From Rhodobacterales bacterium (GTDB lineage: Bacteria; Pseudomonadota; Alphaproteobacteria; Rhodobacterales; Rhodobacteraceae): DNA of 64,000 nucleotides. The position numbers and the translations under genes were made by a program. Positions 51,279-59,996 of this stretch are shown here, piece by piece; position 1 is the stretch's first letter, and every line of letters starts with the position of its first letter. The notes below the pieces were generated by a model. That model was not told the origin of the DNA. It did no database searches and saw only the letters and a program-made list of their open reading frames with translations. Where the stretch lies: positions 186,001 through 250,000 of the forward strand of contig JAJNPS010000052.1 of assembly GCA_021155205.1 (NCBI GenBank). Reading direction: 5' to 3'.

Positions 51279-52028
51279 CTAGATCAGCGCCGTCGCACCG
51301 TCCCAGATCAGCTTTGCCGAAATCAGCAAAAGCGCCCAGACGACCAGCCGGAAGAACAGCTTTTCGGGCAGCCACCTGACCAGCCTGACACCGACAAAGA
51401 CTGCAATGACGGCAGGTATCGCCAAAGCTGCGGCGGTCCGAAGGTTCCCGATACTCAACTGCCCCAGCGCGTAATAGGGCACCAGCTTGACCGCGTTGAT
51501 GACCGCAAAGGCAATCGTCGTCGTGCCGGCAAACACCTCTTTGCGCATCCGTAGAGGCAGGGTGTAGACCTGATAGGGCGGCGCGCCGGCGTGGCTTACA
51601 AAACTTGTAAACCCGGCGACCGCACTCCAGAAAAGGCCGCGCGCCACTTCGGCCCGCTGCGGCGGCCCTTCGACCCCGCGCCGAAGGATCAGCGACAGCG
51701 CAAAGGCCACGCCGATCACCCCCACGACCAGCGTTACCGCCGGTTCGGGCACGATGCTGGCGGTCGCCCAGCCAATCCCTATCCCGACAACTGCGCCCGG
51801 AATCACGATGGCCAAGACGCGCCGGTCAAACGCCTGACGATAAGCATAAAGCCCAAAGACGTCCGATACCACAAAGACCGGCAACAGCAGCCCCGCGGCC
51901 AGCACGGGCGACATCACCAGCGCCATGACCGGCACCGCCAGCATGCCCACGATCGGAACGCCGCCCTTGGACATGCCCACCAGCACCGCCGCAATCGCCG
52001 CCGCCACCCAGAACCAGACGTCGTGCAT
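51279..52028 (-). CDS. TauE/SafE-family (TSUP) anion exporter
   Basis: A 249-residue polytopic membrane protein with about eight hydrophobic spans and the two-fold family pattern: LVGMSKGGVPIVGMLAVPVM in the first repeat and GFTSFVSHAGAPPYQVYTLP in the second. TSUP proteins move sulfite, sulfoacetate or other organosulfur anions across the inner membrane. No sulfur metabolism genes are adjacent, so the substrate is open. It is divergent from mdh. Confidence 0.88.
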   Translation of the reverse strand: MHDVWFWVAAAIAAVLVGMSKGGVPIVGMLAVPVMALVMSPVLAAGLLLPVFVVSDVFGLYAYRQAFDRRVLAIVIPGAVVGIGIGWATASIVPEPAVTLVVGVIGVAFALSLILRRGVEGPPQRAEVARGLFWSAVAGFTSFVSHAGAPPYQVYTLPLRMRKEVFAGTTTIAFAVINAVKLVPYYALGQLSIGNLRTAAALAIPAVIAVFVGVRLVRWLPEKLFFRLVVWALLLISAKLIWDGATALI

Positions 52029-52184
52029 GCGTGCCTCCTACCCTTGCCGGGGTTAGCGCTAAACCCCGCGTGAGGTCGACGAAAGCCCTTTTTTGTGCCG
52101 GTTCACGGCGCAGCGACGGCTTGCCACCCGCCGCGGATCGGCTTACCCAATCGGCCAAACCTCACCAAGGCGGAGACCTTTCCC

Positions 52185-53147
52185 ATGGCCAGACCAAAGA
52201 TTGCCCTGATCGGCGCCGGGCAGATCGGGGGCACGCTTGCCCATCTCATTGCGCTCAGGGAACTGGGCGATGCCGTCTTGTTCGACATTGCCGAAGGCAC
52301 GCCGCAGGGCAAGGCGCTGGACATCGCCCAGTCCGGCCCGGCCGAAGGTTTCGATGCCGAAATGTCGGGCACCAACGACTATGCGTTCCTGCGACGCGCC
52401 GATGTCTGCATCGTCACCGCTGGCGTGCCCCGCCGCCCGGGGATGAGTCGCGACGACCTTCTGTCCGTGAACCTCAAGGTGATGAAGTCGGTGGGTGAGG
52501 GGATCAAGAAACACTGCCCGCAGGCGTTCGTCATCTGCATCACCAACCCCCTCGATGCCATGGTCTGGGCGTTGCGCGAATATTCAGGCCTGCCGCACAA
52601 CCGCGTCGTGGGCATGGCGGGCGTGCTGGACTCGTCGCGCTTTCGCCACTTCCTGTCGCTTGAATTCGGCGTGTCGCAGCGTGACGTGTCGGCATTCGTT
52701 CTGGGCGGCCATGGCGACACGATGGTCCCCCTGGTGCGCTATTCCACCGTCGGCGGCATTCCCCTGCCCGACCTGGTCGAAATGGGATGGACGACGCAGG
52801 AAAAGCTGGACGCCATTGTCCAGCGCACCCGCGACGGCGGGGCCGAAATCGTGGGCCTTCTGAAAACCGGATCGGCATTTTACGCGCCGGCCACATCTGC
52901 GGTGGAAATGGCCGAGGCGTTCCTCAAGGACCAGAAACGTGTCCTGCCATGTGCGGCTTACGTCAAAGGCGCCTATGGCCTGAAAGGCATGTATGTGGGC
53001 GTTCCGACCGTGATCGGGGCCAACGGCATCGAAAAAGTCATCGAGATCAAGCTGAACAAGGCCGAACAGGCGATGTTCGACAAGTCGGTCGACGCGGTCA
53101 AAGGCCTGGTGGCCGCCTGCAAGGAAATCGACCCCTCGCTGGCGTGA
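52185..53147 (+). CDS. mdh: Malate dehydrogenase (NAD)
   Basis: A 320-residue LDH-like malate dehydrogenase. IALIGAGQIGGTLAHLIALR binds NAD. VTAGVPRRPGMSRDDLL contains the substrate Arg residues and the mobile loop. ITNPLDAMVW follows, and the catalytic His lies in VLGGHGDTMVPL. It oxidises malate to oxaloacetate in the TCA cycle and receives malate made by the ethylmalonyl-CoA pathway. GGCGGAGACC precedes the ATG. Confidence 0.97.
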   Translation: MARPKIALIGAGQIGGTLAHLIALRELGDAVLFDIAEGTPQGKALDIAQSGPAEGFDAEMSGTNDYAFLRRADVCIVTAGVPRRPGMSRDDLLSVNLKVMKSVGEGIKKHCPQAFVICITNPLDAMVWALREYSGLPHNRVVGMAGVLDSSRFRHFLSLEFGVSQRDVSAFVLGGHGDTMVPLVRYSTVGGIPLPDLVEMGWTTQEKLDAIVQRTRDGGAEIVGLLKTGSAFYAPATSAVEMAEAFLKDQKRVLPCAAYVKGAYGLKGMYVGVPTVIGANGIEKVIEIKLNKAEQAMFDKSVDAVKGLVAACKEIDPSLA

Positions 53148-53155
53148 CCCGCAGG

Positions 53156-53173
53156 GTGTGCTTCAGCGCACCA
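53156..53173 (+). terminator. Hairpin after mdh
   Basis: GGTGTGC-TTCA-GCGCACC forms a 7-bp stem with one G-T pair just after the mdh stop, followed by ACCCCC rather than Ts. It may end or stabilise the mdh transcript. Confidence 0.45.
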
Positions 53174-53275
53174 CCCCCGACGCGCGCCCTGCCTGGCGCG
53201 CGTTTCGCATTCCGGGCCGACCTTGACACCCCCGCTCCCCTGATCCCAACTCCGCCCCGACGCCGGAGCATCCCC

Positions 53276-54511
53276 ATGACCCAATTCGATGCCGAACTTG
53301 AATCCCGCCTGCTGCGCTATGCCGCCATCGACAGCCAGTCCGATGCCGACAGCCCCAGCGCGCCTTCGACCGCAATCCAGCTGGACATGGCCCGCCTTCT
53401 GGTCAGGGAACTGACTGAAATGGGTGCCGCAGACGTCACCCTGACCGCCTACGGCACCGTCCTTGCCACGATCCCCGGCACCGCGCCCGGCCCGACGGTC
53501 GGGTTTCTTGCCCATGTCGATACCGCACCGCAGTTTAACGCAACCGGCGTCAAACCGCGCGTGATCCGGGGCTATAACGGCGGGGCGATCACCTATCCCG
53601 ACAATCCCGACCTGGTCCTGTCGCCCGACATCTCGCCGCGCCTGGCCACGAAACAGGGCCATGACATCATCACTGCATCGGGGCTGACTCTCCTTGGCGC
53701 GGATGACAAGGCCGGGATTGCGATTCTGATGACTGCCGCCCGTTACCTGATCGCCAACCCGCATATCCCGCACCCGCAGCTGCGCCTCGCCTTCACCCCC
53801 GACGAGGAAATCGGCCGCGGCGTCGATGCCCGCCTGCCCGCCGATCTGGGGGCGGCCTTCGCCTACACCTTTGACGGCGGCGCGGTGGGCGAGATCGAAT
53901 ATGAAAGCTTTTCCGCAGACGGGGCAAAAGTCACCGTGACCGGCGTCTCGATCCATCCCGGCCTGGCCAAGGGCAAGATGGTCAACGCCATTCATCTGGC
54001 CGCGAAAATCATCGCTGCCCTGCCGCAGCAAACCATGCTGCCCGAACTGACCGACGGTCGCGACGGGTTCATCCATGCCACCGAAATGACCGGCGGGTCG
54101 TCGGAAATGGTGCTGAAATTCATCCTGCGCGATTTCGAACGTGAGGGCCTCGCGAAAACGGGCGACATCCTTCGCGCCGTCTGCGCCGCCGTGCAGGCCT
54201 CCGAACCCCGCGCGACCATTACCTGCGAGATCACGCCGCAATACCGCAACATGCGCTACTGGCTGGAAAAGGATATGACCCCGGTCAACTTGGCGCTGGA
54301 TGCCGCGCGGTCGCTGGGCCTCGATCCGGTGTCGGTGCCGATCCGGGGTGGCACCGATGGTTCTCGCCTGACGGAAATGGGGGTGCCCTGCCCGAACCTT
54401 TTCACCGGCATGGCCGAAATCCACGGGCCGCTGGAATGGGTCTCGGTGCAGGATATGGCCATTGCAACCCGACTGGGCCTTGCGCTGGCCGAGCGCGCCG
54501 CGACCAAGTGA
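53276..54511 (+). CDS. pepT: Peptidase T (tripeptide aminopeptidase)
   Basis: A 411-residue M20 metallopeptidase. Metal and catalytic residues are visible: His/Asp in FLAHVDTAPQF, Asp in LLGADDKAGIAIL, Glu-Glu in TPDEEIGRGVD, Asp in YTFDGGAVGEIEYE and His in AEIHGPLEWV. It removes N-terminal residues from tripeptides in the cytoplasm. The ATG at 53276 gives the normal family length. The last bases overlap the GTG start of the next gene. Confidence 0.95.
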   Translation: MTQFDAELESRLLRYAAIDSQSDADSPSAPSTAIQLDMARLLVRELTEMGAADVTLTAYGTVLATIPGTAPGPTVGFLAHVDTAPQFNATGVKPRVIRGYNGGAITYPDNPDLVLSPDISPRLATKQGHDIITASGLTLLGADDKAGIAILMTAARYLIANPHIPHPQLRLAFTPDEEIGRGVDARLPADLGAAFAYTFDGGAVGEIEYESFSADGAKVTVTGVSIHPGLAKGKMVNAIHLAAKIIAALPQQTMLPELTDGRDGFIHATEMTGGSSEMVLKFILRDFEREGLAKTGDILRAVCAAVQASEPRATITCEITPQYRNMRYWLEKDMTPVNLALDAARSLGLDPVSVPIRGGTDGSRLTEMGVPCPNLFTGMAEIHGPLEWVSVQDMAIATRLGLALAERAATK

Positions 54512-55176
54512 GCCGTCCCGCTTCCCCCTACCTCGCGCCCGGCTTTTACGACGACGCCCTCGCGAAAGGTCGCCATCGCGACATTGTCGGGGGCCGGTGG
54601 GAGGAGACGGGCCGCCTGCAAATAGCCTTGCTCCGCGATGAGGGCCTGCAACCCCACCACCGCCTGCTTGACATCGGCGCGGGTTCCCTGCGCCTTGGCT
54701 GCAAGGCCGTCCCATACCTTGAACGCGGACATTACTGGGCCACTGATGCGTCGCTTCCCCTGATGCAGCGCGGCCACCAGGCGGAACTTGCCGACCCCGC
54801 GCGCCTGCCCTTGGCGCATTTGATCGAGGATGCCGATTTCGCGTTCCCCGGTATTCCCGACAGCATCGACTACGTCATCGCCTGGGGCGTCTTTACCCAT
54901 TTGCCCGGCGAGAACCTTGGCCGCGCGCTGACCTCTTTGCGCCATCGCTTTCCGCGCCTGCAAAAGTTTCTCTTCACGCTCTTTCTTGCCGACGATACCG
55001 CTGTCCACGCCCCCATCGCCCAACCCGACGGCGTCGTCACCCACCCCGCCCGCCCGCCCTACCACGTGCTGACCCGCGACGTGTTTGCGCAATGCTCCAG
55101 CGCCGGTTTCGCCGCCTTTGCCCGCGACAACCGCCTGCCGCGCGGCCAGCGGCTTTGGGTCGCCTGGCCCGCATGA
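54508..55176 (+). CDS. SAM-dependent methyltransferase-like protein
   Basis: A 222-residue protein from a GTG start overlapping the pepT stop. The Rossmann-type methyltransferase motif I is LLDIGAGSLRLGCKAVPYL, followed by YWATDASLPLMQRG (motif II region) and YVIAWGVFTHLPGENLGRAL (motif III-like). No substrate-specific domain is recognised. Co-translation with pepT is likely but gives little functional hint. The long N-terminal arm (APGFYDDALAKGRHRDIVGG) resembles sugar or surface-polysaccharide methyltransferases, which is a weak guess. Confidence 0.75.
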   Translation: MSRPASPYLAPGFYDDALAKGRHRDIVGGRWEETGRLQIALLRDEGLQPHHRLLDIGAGSLRLGCKAVPYLERGHYWATDASLPLMQRGHQAELADPARLPLAHLIEDADFAFPGIPDSIDYVIAWGVFTHLPGENLGRALTSLRHRFPRLQKFLFTLFLADDTAVHAPIAQPDGVVTHPARPPYHVLTRDVFAQCSSAGFAAFARDNRLPRGQRLWVAWPA

Positions 55177-55275
55177 CGTCGCGACCATTCCGGGATTACA
55201 GACCGTTCGACCCATTGATCGCCATCCCCAGCCAGCGCATCCTGCCCATGCCATTTGACCCCAAAGGACACCGCC

Positions 55276-56472
55276 ATGCGCGCGCCCCTGATTGCCCTGA
55301 CCCTTTTCATCGCCACGCCTGCCCTTGCCGAACGTTCTGCCCTTTCCACCGAGATTGCCCAGAACGGCCTTGGTCCGACCGAGACCCGCCTGGCCGCCCT
55401 GCCCGCGCCCACCCCGGATGAGCTGTTCGCGCTCGCGGGCCTCCAGTTCCTTGGTGGGATCGAGGATGCCCTGCAAATCCGCTGGCGCACCGGCATCCAG
55501 TCCGATTGGTCCGAATTGCCGATCCTGCGCCTGCCGATCCCCGAAAACCCCGATGCGCAACCCTTCGGGTCCACCGATTTCATCGACCTCATCGCCGGCC
55601 TATCCACCCGGATGGACGATGCGCGCGCTGCCCTTGCCCGCCTCGGCACCCGGGACTTCGCGCTGGAAATCGCACTTGGCGACCTTTGGTTCGACATCAA
55701 CGCGAACGGCGCGCGGGACGACGGCGAAGGCGTCAGCGACGTCGCGGGCCTGACCCTTGGTGGCGCGGGGCGCATGGGGATGCAGGCGATCAACGACCCT
55801 GTCATCCGCTTTGATACCGCCGATGGCGCCTGGCTGTCAGCTTACACCAACTTTCTGTCCGCATTCGTCACCCTGGCGCAAGCTTACGATCCTGCCCCCG
55901 CCATCGACCGTATCCTGGCTTCGAGCGAAAAGATGAAGGCGATGTGGGGCACCACGCCGCCCTCCAACGCCTTTGACATGATGTTCGGACGGCAGGTTGA
56001 CCGCGTTGCCATGGTGTTGACCGCCCTGTCGCAGACCCCCGACCCCGACCTGGCCAAGGCCGCCCATGCGCATCTTCTGTCGATGATCACCGAAAACCGC
56101 CGGTTCTGGAAACTGGTCGAGGCCGAGACCGACAATGACAGCGAGTGGGTGCCCAACGACCGGCAGGTGTCGGGCCTTGGCCTGACCATGCCACCCGGCA
56201 CCGGCGCACGCTGGCAGGCGGTTCTGGCGGATGCCGAAAAGTTGCTGAAGGGCGAGCTTCTGATCCCCCACTGGCGCTATGGTGCCGAGGCTGGCATCAA
56301 CCTGAAAAAACTGTTCGATGCCCCCGTTCCTGTGAATCTGGTCACATGGGTCCAGGGCGAGGGCCTGTTGCCTTTCGCAGAAAAAGGCCCGCGCGCCAGC
56401 CCGTTTGCCTGGAACGAATTCACCTCGCTGGTGCAGGGGGATGAACTTCTGTTCGCGGTATTCCTGAACTGA
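55276..56472 (+). CDS. Exported hypothetical protein
   Basis: A 398-residue protein starting MRAPLIALTLFIATPALAER with a Sec signal peptide cut after ALA. The mature part is largely helical, with no domain I can name. One stretch, DLWFDINANGARDDGEGVSD, resembles a calcium-binding or dockerin-like loop. The protein is soluble in character and probably periplasmic. It precedes the suc operon but is separated from it by a 224-bp regulatory region. Confidence 0.75.
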   Translation: MRAPLIALTLFIATPALAERSALSTEIAQNGLGPTETRLAALPAPTPDELFALAGLQFLGGIEDALQIRWRTGIQSDWSELPILRLPIPENPDAQPFGSTDFIDLIAGLSTRMDDARAALARLGTRDFALEIALGDLWFDINANGARDDGEGVSDVAGLTLGGAGRMGMQAINDPVIRFDTADGAWLSAYTNFLSAFVTLAQAYDPAPAIDRILASSEKMKAMWGTTPPSNAFDMMFGRQVDRVAMVLTALSQTPDPDLAKAAHAHLLSMITENRRFWKLVEAETDNDSEWVPNDRQVSGLGLTMPPGTGARWQAVLADAEKLLKGELLIPHWRYGAEAGINLKKLFDAPVPVNLVTWVQGEGLLPFAEKGPRASPFAWNEFTSLVQGDELLFAVFLN

Positions 56473-56535
56473 CACCGAGCGCACCGCCGTCGAATCACCG
56501 TCGCAGCCCCGCAGCATTCCCCTTCCAGCCCAAAT

Positions 56536-56585
56536 GTGATCACGATATTTCATCATGTGATCACACCACTTATTTACGTGATCAC
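56536..56585. promoter_or_regulatory. Three GTGATCAC palindromes upstream of sucC
   Basis: Perfect octamers at 56536-56543, 56557-56564 and 56578-56585 are spaced exactly 21 bp start to start in an AT-richer stretch 112-161 bp before sucC. The spacing puts all three on the same DNA face. Two further copies with identical spacing precede sdhC. This is the strongest regulatory signal in the window. The protein that binds it is not identified. Confidence 0.7.
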
Positions 56586-56696
56586 GCATAGTGTTTTTCC
56601 TGTTATTCTATCGAATTGCAGTGGAATCCTGCTCGGCGCGGGGCCAGTTTCCTGCCATTGCTTCGCCGATTGATCCACAGGTCCGGAACCGCGCCC

Positions 56697-57890
<1,194 letters not shown>

Positions 57891-57990
57891 GCTTGTATTG
57901 GCGTGAATACGCTTTCGGCCGATATTGATACTGTCGTCCAAGCAAGAGTGGAGTCGGTCCTTGAAACTTGTGCCTAGTGAGGAGCCTCGG

Positions 57991-58770
57991 GTGAAAGCGC
58001 CTCGCACTGATGCGATGGTGTCGGATGCCTTCATCAATTACATGCATATGCGGACAGAGCTTTCGGCCTTCGTAGAGTTTTACCACAAGATGGCGAAGCA
58101 AGCTATTTCACGCGATGACAGTCAAATAGATGAAGCACTGTACGAGGAATACCGTGGCCATTCAGCGTTCTTCCTTGAAAATTATATAACTCGAATCTCA
58201 GATTTATTCGACCTATATATTGAACATTTAGTTTACTGCGTCTGTGTGAAAAAACGAGACTTCCTGCCTGAGCGCGCTTACGAGAAAGCTAGATCAAGAT
58301 TGGCAACCATGGGCTTAAGGCGGCCTACTGAAGACGAAACTGTATTCGAAGCTTCGATTCAGTTTGGGCAGAGAGATAGAAATGAAGTTGCCAAACACTT
58401 TGTGAATTCAGTTGGGTTTGATATACCTGCAAAGTTAGGCTCGCTCTGGACGGATGCTCTATTGTGTAAGAAAATCCGAAACTTGATAGTACATAGAGCC
58501 TCAATTATGGATGAACGATTTGTTGAATATGCAGACGGCAAAGACTGCCCATTTCCAGTAGCTGTCGGAGAACATCTTATCATGCCCGAAGCGTGGATAC
58601 TTAATCTCGCTGTGAAGGTTGATAGCTGCATCATTCTAATCGATGGAGCGATTAGTGACCACGTTGCAGTAGAAAAACGCAGCAGGTATGGGCACTTCTG
58701 GTTTCCTCGTTCAGTATGGTCAAATCCGGTTAAGAATACCACTAAGAACGAAATGCACGGGAAACGATAG
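57991..58770 (+). CDS. HEPN-like domain protein inserted between sucC and sucD
   Basis: About 259 residues from a GTG start with a strong GAGGAG site 6 bases upstream (TTG starts at 57925 and 57961 are also open). The sequence is helical, and SLWTDALLCKKIRNLIVHRA contains an R-x4-H motif (Arg163, His168), the hallmark of HEPN ribonucleases found in toxins and phage defence. Base and codon use (ATA, AGA, TTA codons) differ sharply from the GC-rich neighbours, so it was probably acquired by transfer. No antitoxin partner is visible. HEPN assignment is by motif and helical character only. Confidence 0.6.
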   Translation: MKAPRTDAMVSDAFINYMHMRTELSAFVEFYHKMAKQAISRDDSQIDEALYEEYRGHSAFFLENYITRISDLFDLYIEHLVYCVCVKKRDFLPERAYEKARSRLATMGLRRPTEDETVFEASIQFGQRDRNEVAKHFVNSVGFDIPAKLGSLWTDALLCKKIRNLIVHRASIMDERFVEYADGKDCPFPVAVGEHLIMPEAWILNLAVKVDSCIILIDGAISDHVAVEKRSRYGHFWFPRSVWSNPVKNTTKNEMHGKR

Positions 58771-58784
58771 CGTCGGTGGCTATC
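58766..58784 (+). terminator. Hairpin over the HEPN-like gene stop codon
   Basis: GATAGC-GTCGGTG-GCTATC forms a 6-bp perfect stem that includes the stop codon. There is no T-run. It could limit read-through from the inserted gene into the sucD part. Confidence 0.35.
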
Positions 58785-58833
58785 AATGAGTCCATCTGCG
58801 TCAACTTCCAGCAACTATAGAGAGCCCCGCCCC

Positions 58834-59010
58834 ATGCGCCCATTCCTCGCCCTTATCCCCTTCGCCCTCCTCGCCGCCTGCGCCCAGCCCGATACCAAGT
58901 TCAACGCCCCCGAACGCACCGACGCCGAACTTTGCGCCGATCAGGCCGCTGCAGCGACCGCAGGCCGTACCGACGGCACCCCGATCACCATCACCTGTCC
59001 TGCCGAATAA
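58834..59010 (+). CDS. Small putative lipoprotein between sucC and sucD
   Basis: A 58-residue protein starting MRPFLALIPFALLAACAQPD with a lipobox (LLAAC). The mature part is only about 42 residues, with two Cys (ELCADQ and ITCPAE). No family function is known. It ends 28 bp before sucD and is likely part of the suc transcript. Returning GC-rich codon use marks the end of the inserted segment. Confidence 0.72.
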   Translation: MRPFLALIPFALLAACAQPDTKFNAPERTDAELCADQAAAATAGRTDGTPITITCPAE

Positions 59011-59038
59011 CCCGACCGATCCCCTTTAGGAGGCCCCG

Positions 59039-59923
59039 ATGGCCGTTCTCGTCAACTCTGCCACGCGCCTGATTTGCCAGGGCTTTACCGGCAGCCAAGG
59101 CACGTTCCACTCCGAACAGGCCATCGCCTATGGCACCAAGATGGTCGGCGGCGTGACGCCCGGCAAAGGCGGGACCACGCATCTGGACCTGCCGGTCTTT
59201 GACTCCGTTCACGATGCGATTGCGAAAACCGGGGCGAATGCGACGGTGATCTACGTGCCGCCACCCTTTGCCGCCGACAGCATCCTTGAGGCGATCGACG
59301 CCGAAATGCCGTTGATCGTCTGCATCACCGAAGGCATCCCGGTCCTCGACATGATGCGCGTCAAACGCGCGCTCCAAGGGTCGAAATCGCGGCTGATCGG
59401 CCCGAACTGCCCCGGCGTCATGACCCCTGGCGAATGCAAGATCGGCATCATGCCGGGCAGCATCTTCTCGCGCGGGTCGGTCGGGGTCGTTTCCCGCTCC
59501 GGCACCCTGACCTATGAGGCGGTCAAGCAAACCACCGATGTGGGCCTTGGCCAGTCCAGCGCCGTCGGCATCGGCGGCGACCCGATCAAGGGCAGCGAGC
59601 ATATCGACATCCTGGAGATGTTCCTGGCTGATCCCGACACCCATTCCATCATCATGATTGGCGAAATCGGCGGGGCCGCCGAGGAAGACGCAGCGCAGTT
59701 CCTGGCGGATGAGAAGAAACGCGGTCGCTGGAAACCCACCGCCGGCTTCATCGCCGGGCGCACGGCCCCTCCCGGTCGTCGGATGGGCCATGCCGGTGCC
59801 ATCGTCGCCGGTGGCAAGGGCGACGCGGGGTCCAAGATAGAGGCGATGAAGCTGGCCGGGATCGTTGTCGCCGACAGTCCGGCGGGACTGGGTGAGGCCG
59901 TCCTCAAAGCCATCGGACAGTAA
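59039..59923 (+). CDS. sucD: Succinyl-CoA synthetase (ADP-forming) alpha subunit
   Basis: A 294-residue protein starting MAVLVNSATRLICQGFTGSQ after AGGAGG. The CoA-binding VYVPPPFAADSILEAIDAEM, the LIGPNCPGVMTPGECKIGIM segment and the phospho-His in PPGRRMGHAGAIVAGGKGDA match SucD. It carries the phosphohistidine intermediate of the ATP-forming reaction. A REP-like repeat follows its stop. Confidence 0.97.
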   Translation: MAVLVNSATRLICQGFTGSQGTFHSEQAIAYGTKMVGGVTPGKGGTTHLDLPVFDSVHDAIAKTGANATVIYVPPPFAADSILEAIDAEMPLIVCITEGIPVLDMMRVKRALQGSKSRLIGPNCPGVMTPGECKIGIMPGSIFSRGSVGVVSRSGTLTYEAVKQTTDVGLGQSSAVGIGGDPIKGSEHIDILEMFLADPDTHSIIMIGEIGGAAEEDAAQFLADEKKRGRWKPTAGFIAGRTAPPGRRMGHAGAIVAGGKGDAGSKIEAMKLAGIVVADSPAGLGEAVLKAIGQ

Positions 59924-59927
59924 ATCC

Positions 59928-59983
59928 GTAGGGCGGGGTTCACCCCGCCGTTGTTCCCCATGGCGGGCTGAACCCCGCCCTAC
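59928..59983. repeat. REP-like double-hairpin repeat, copy 3
   Basis: An opening arm GTAGGGCGGGGTTCA and a closing arm TGAACCCCGCCCTAC are near-perfect inverted copies separated by about 26 bp. Each arm can also fold alone. It sits between sucD and sucA, ending 13 bp before the sucA start, so it can affect transcript stability or E1 translation. Confidence 0.75.
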
Positions 59984-59996
59984 AAGGAAACGCGAT

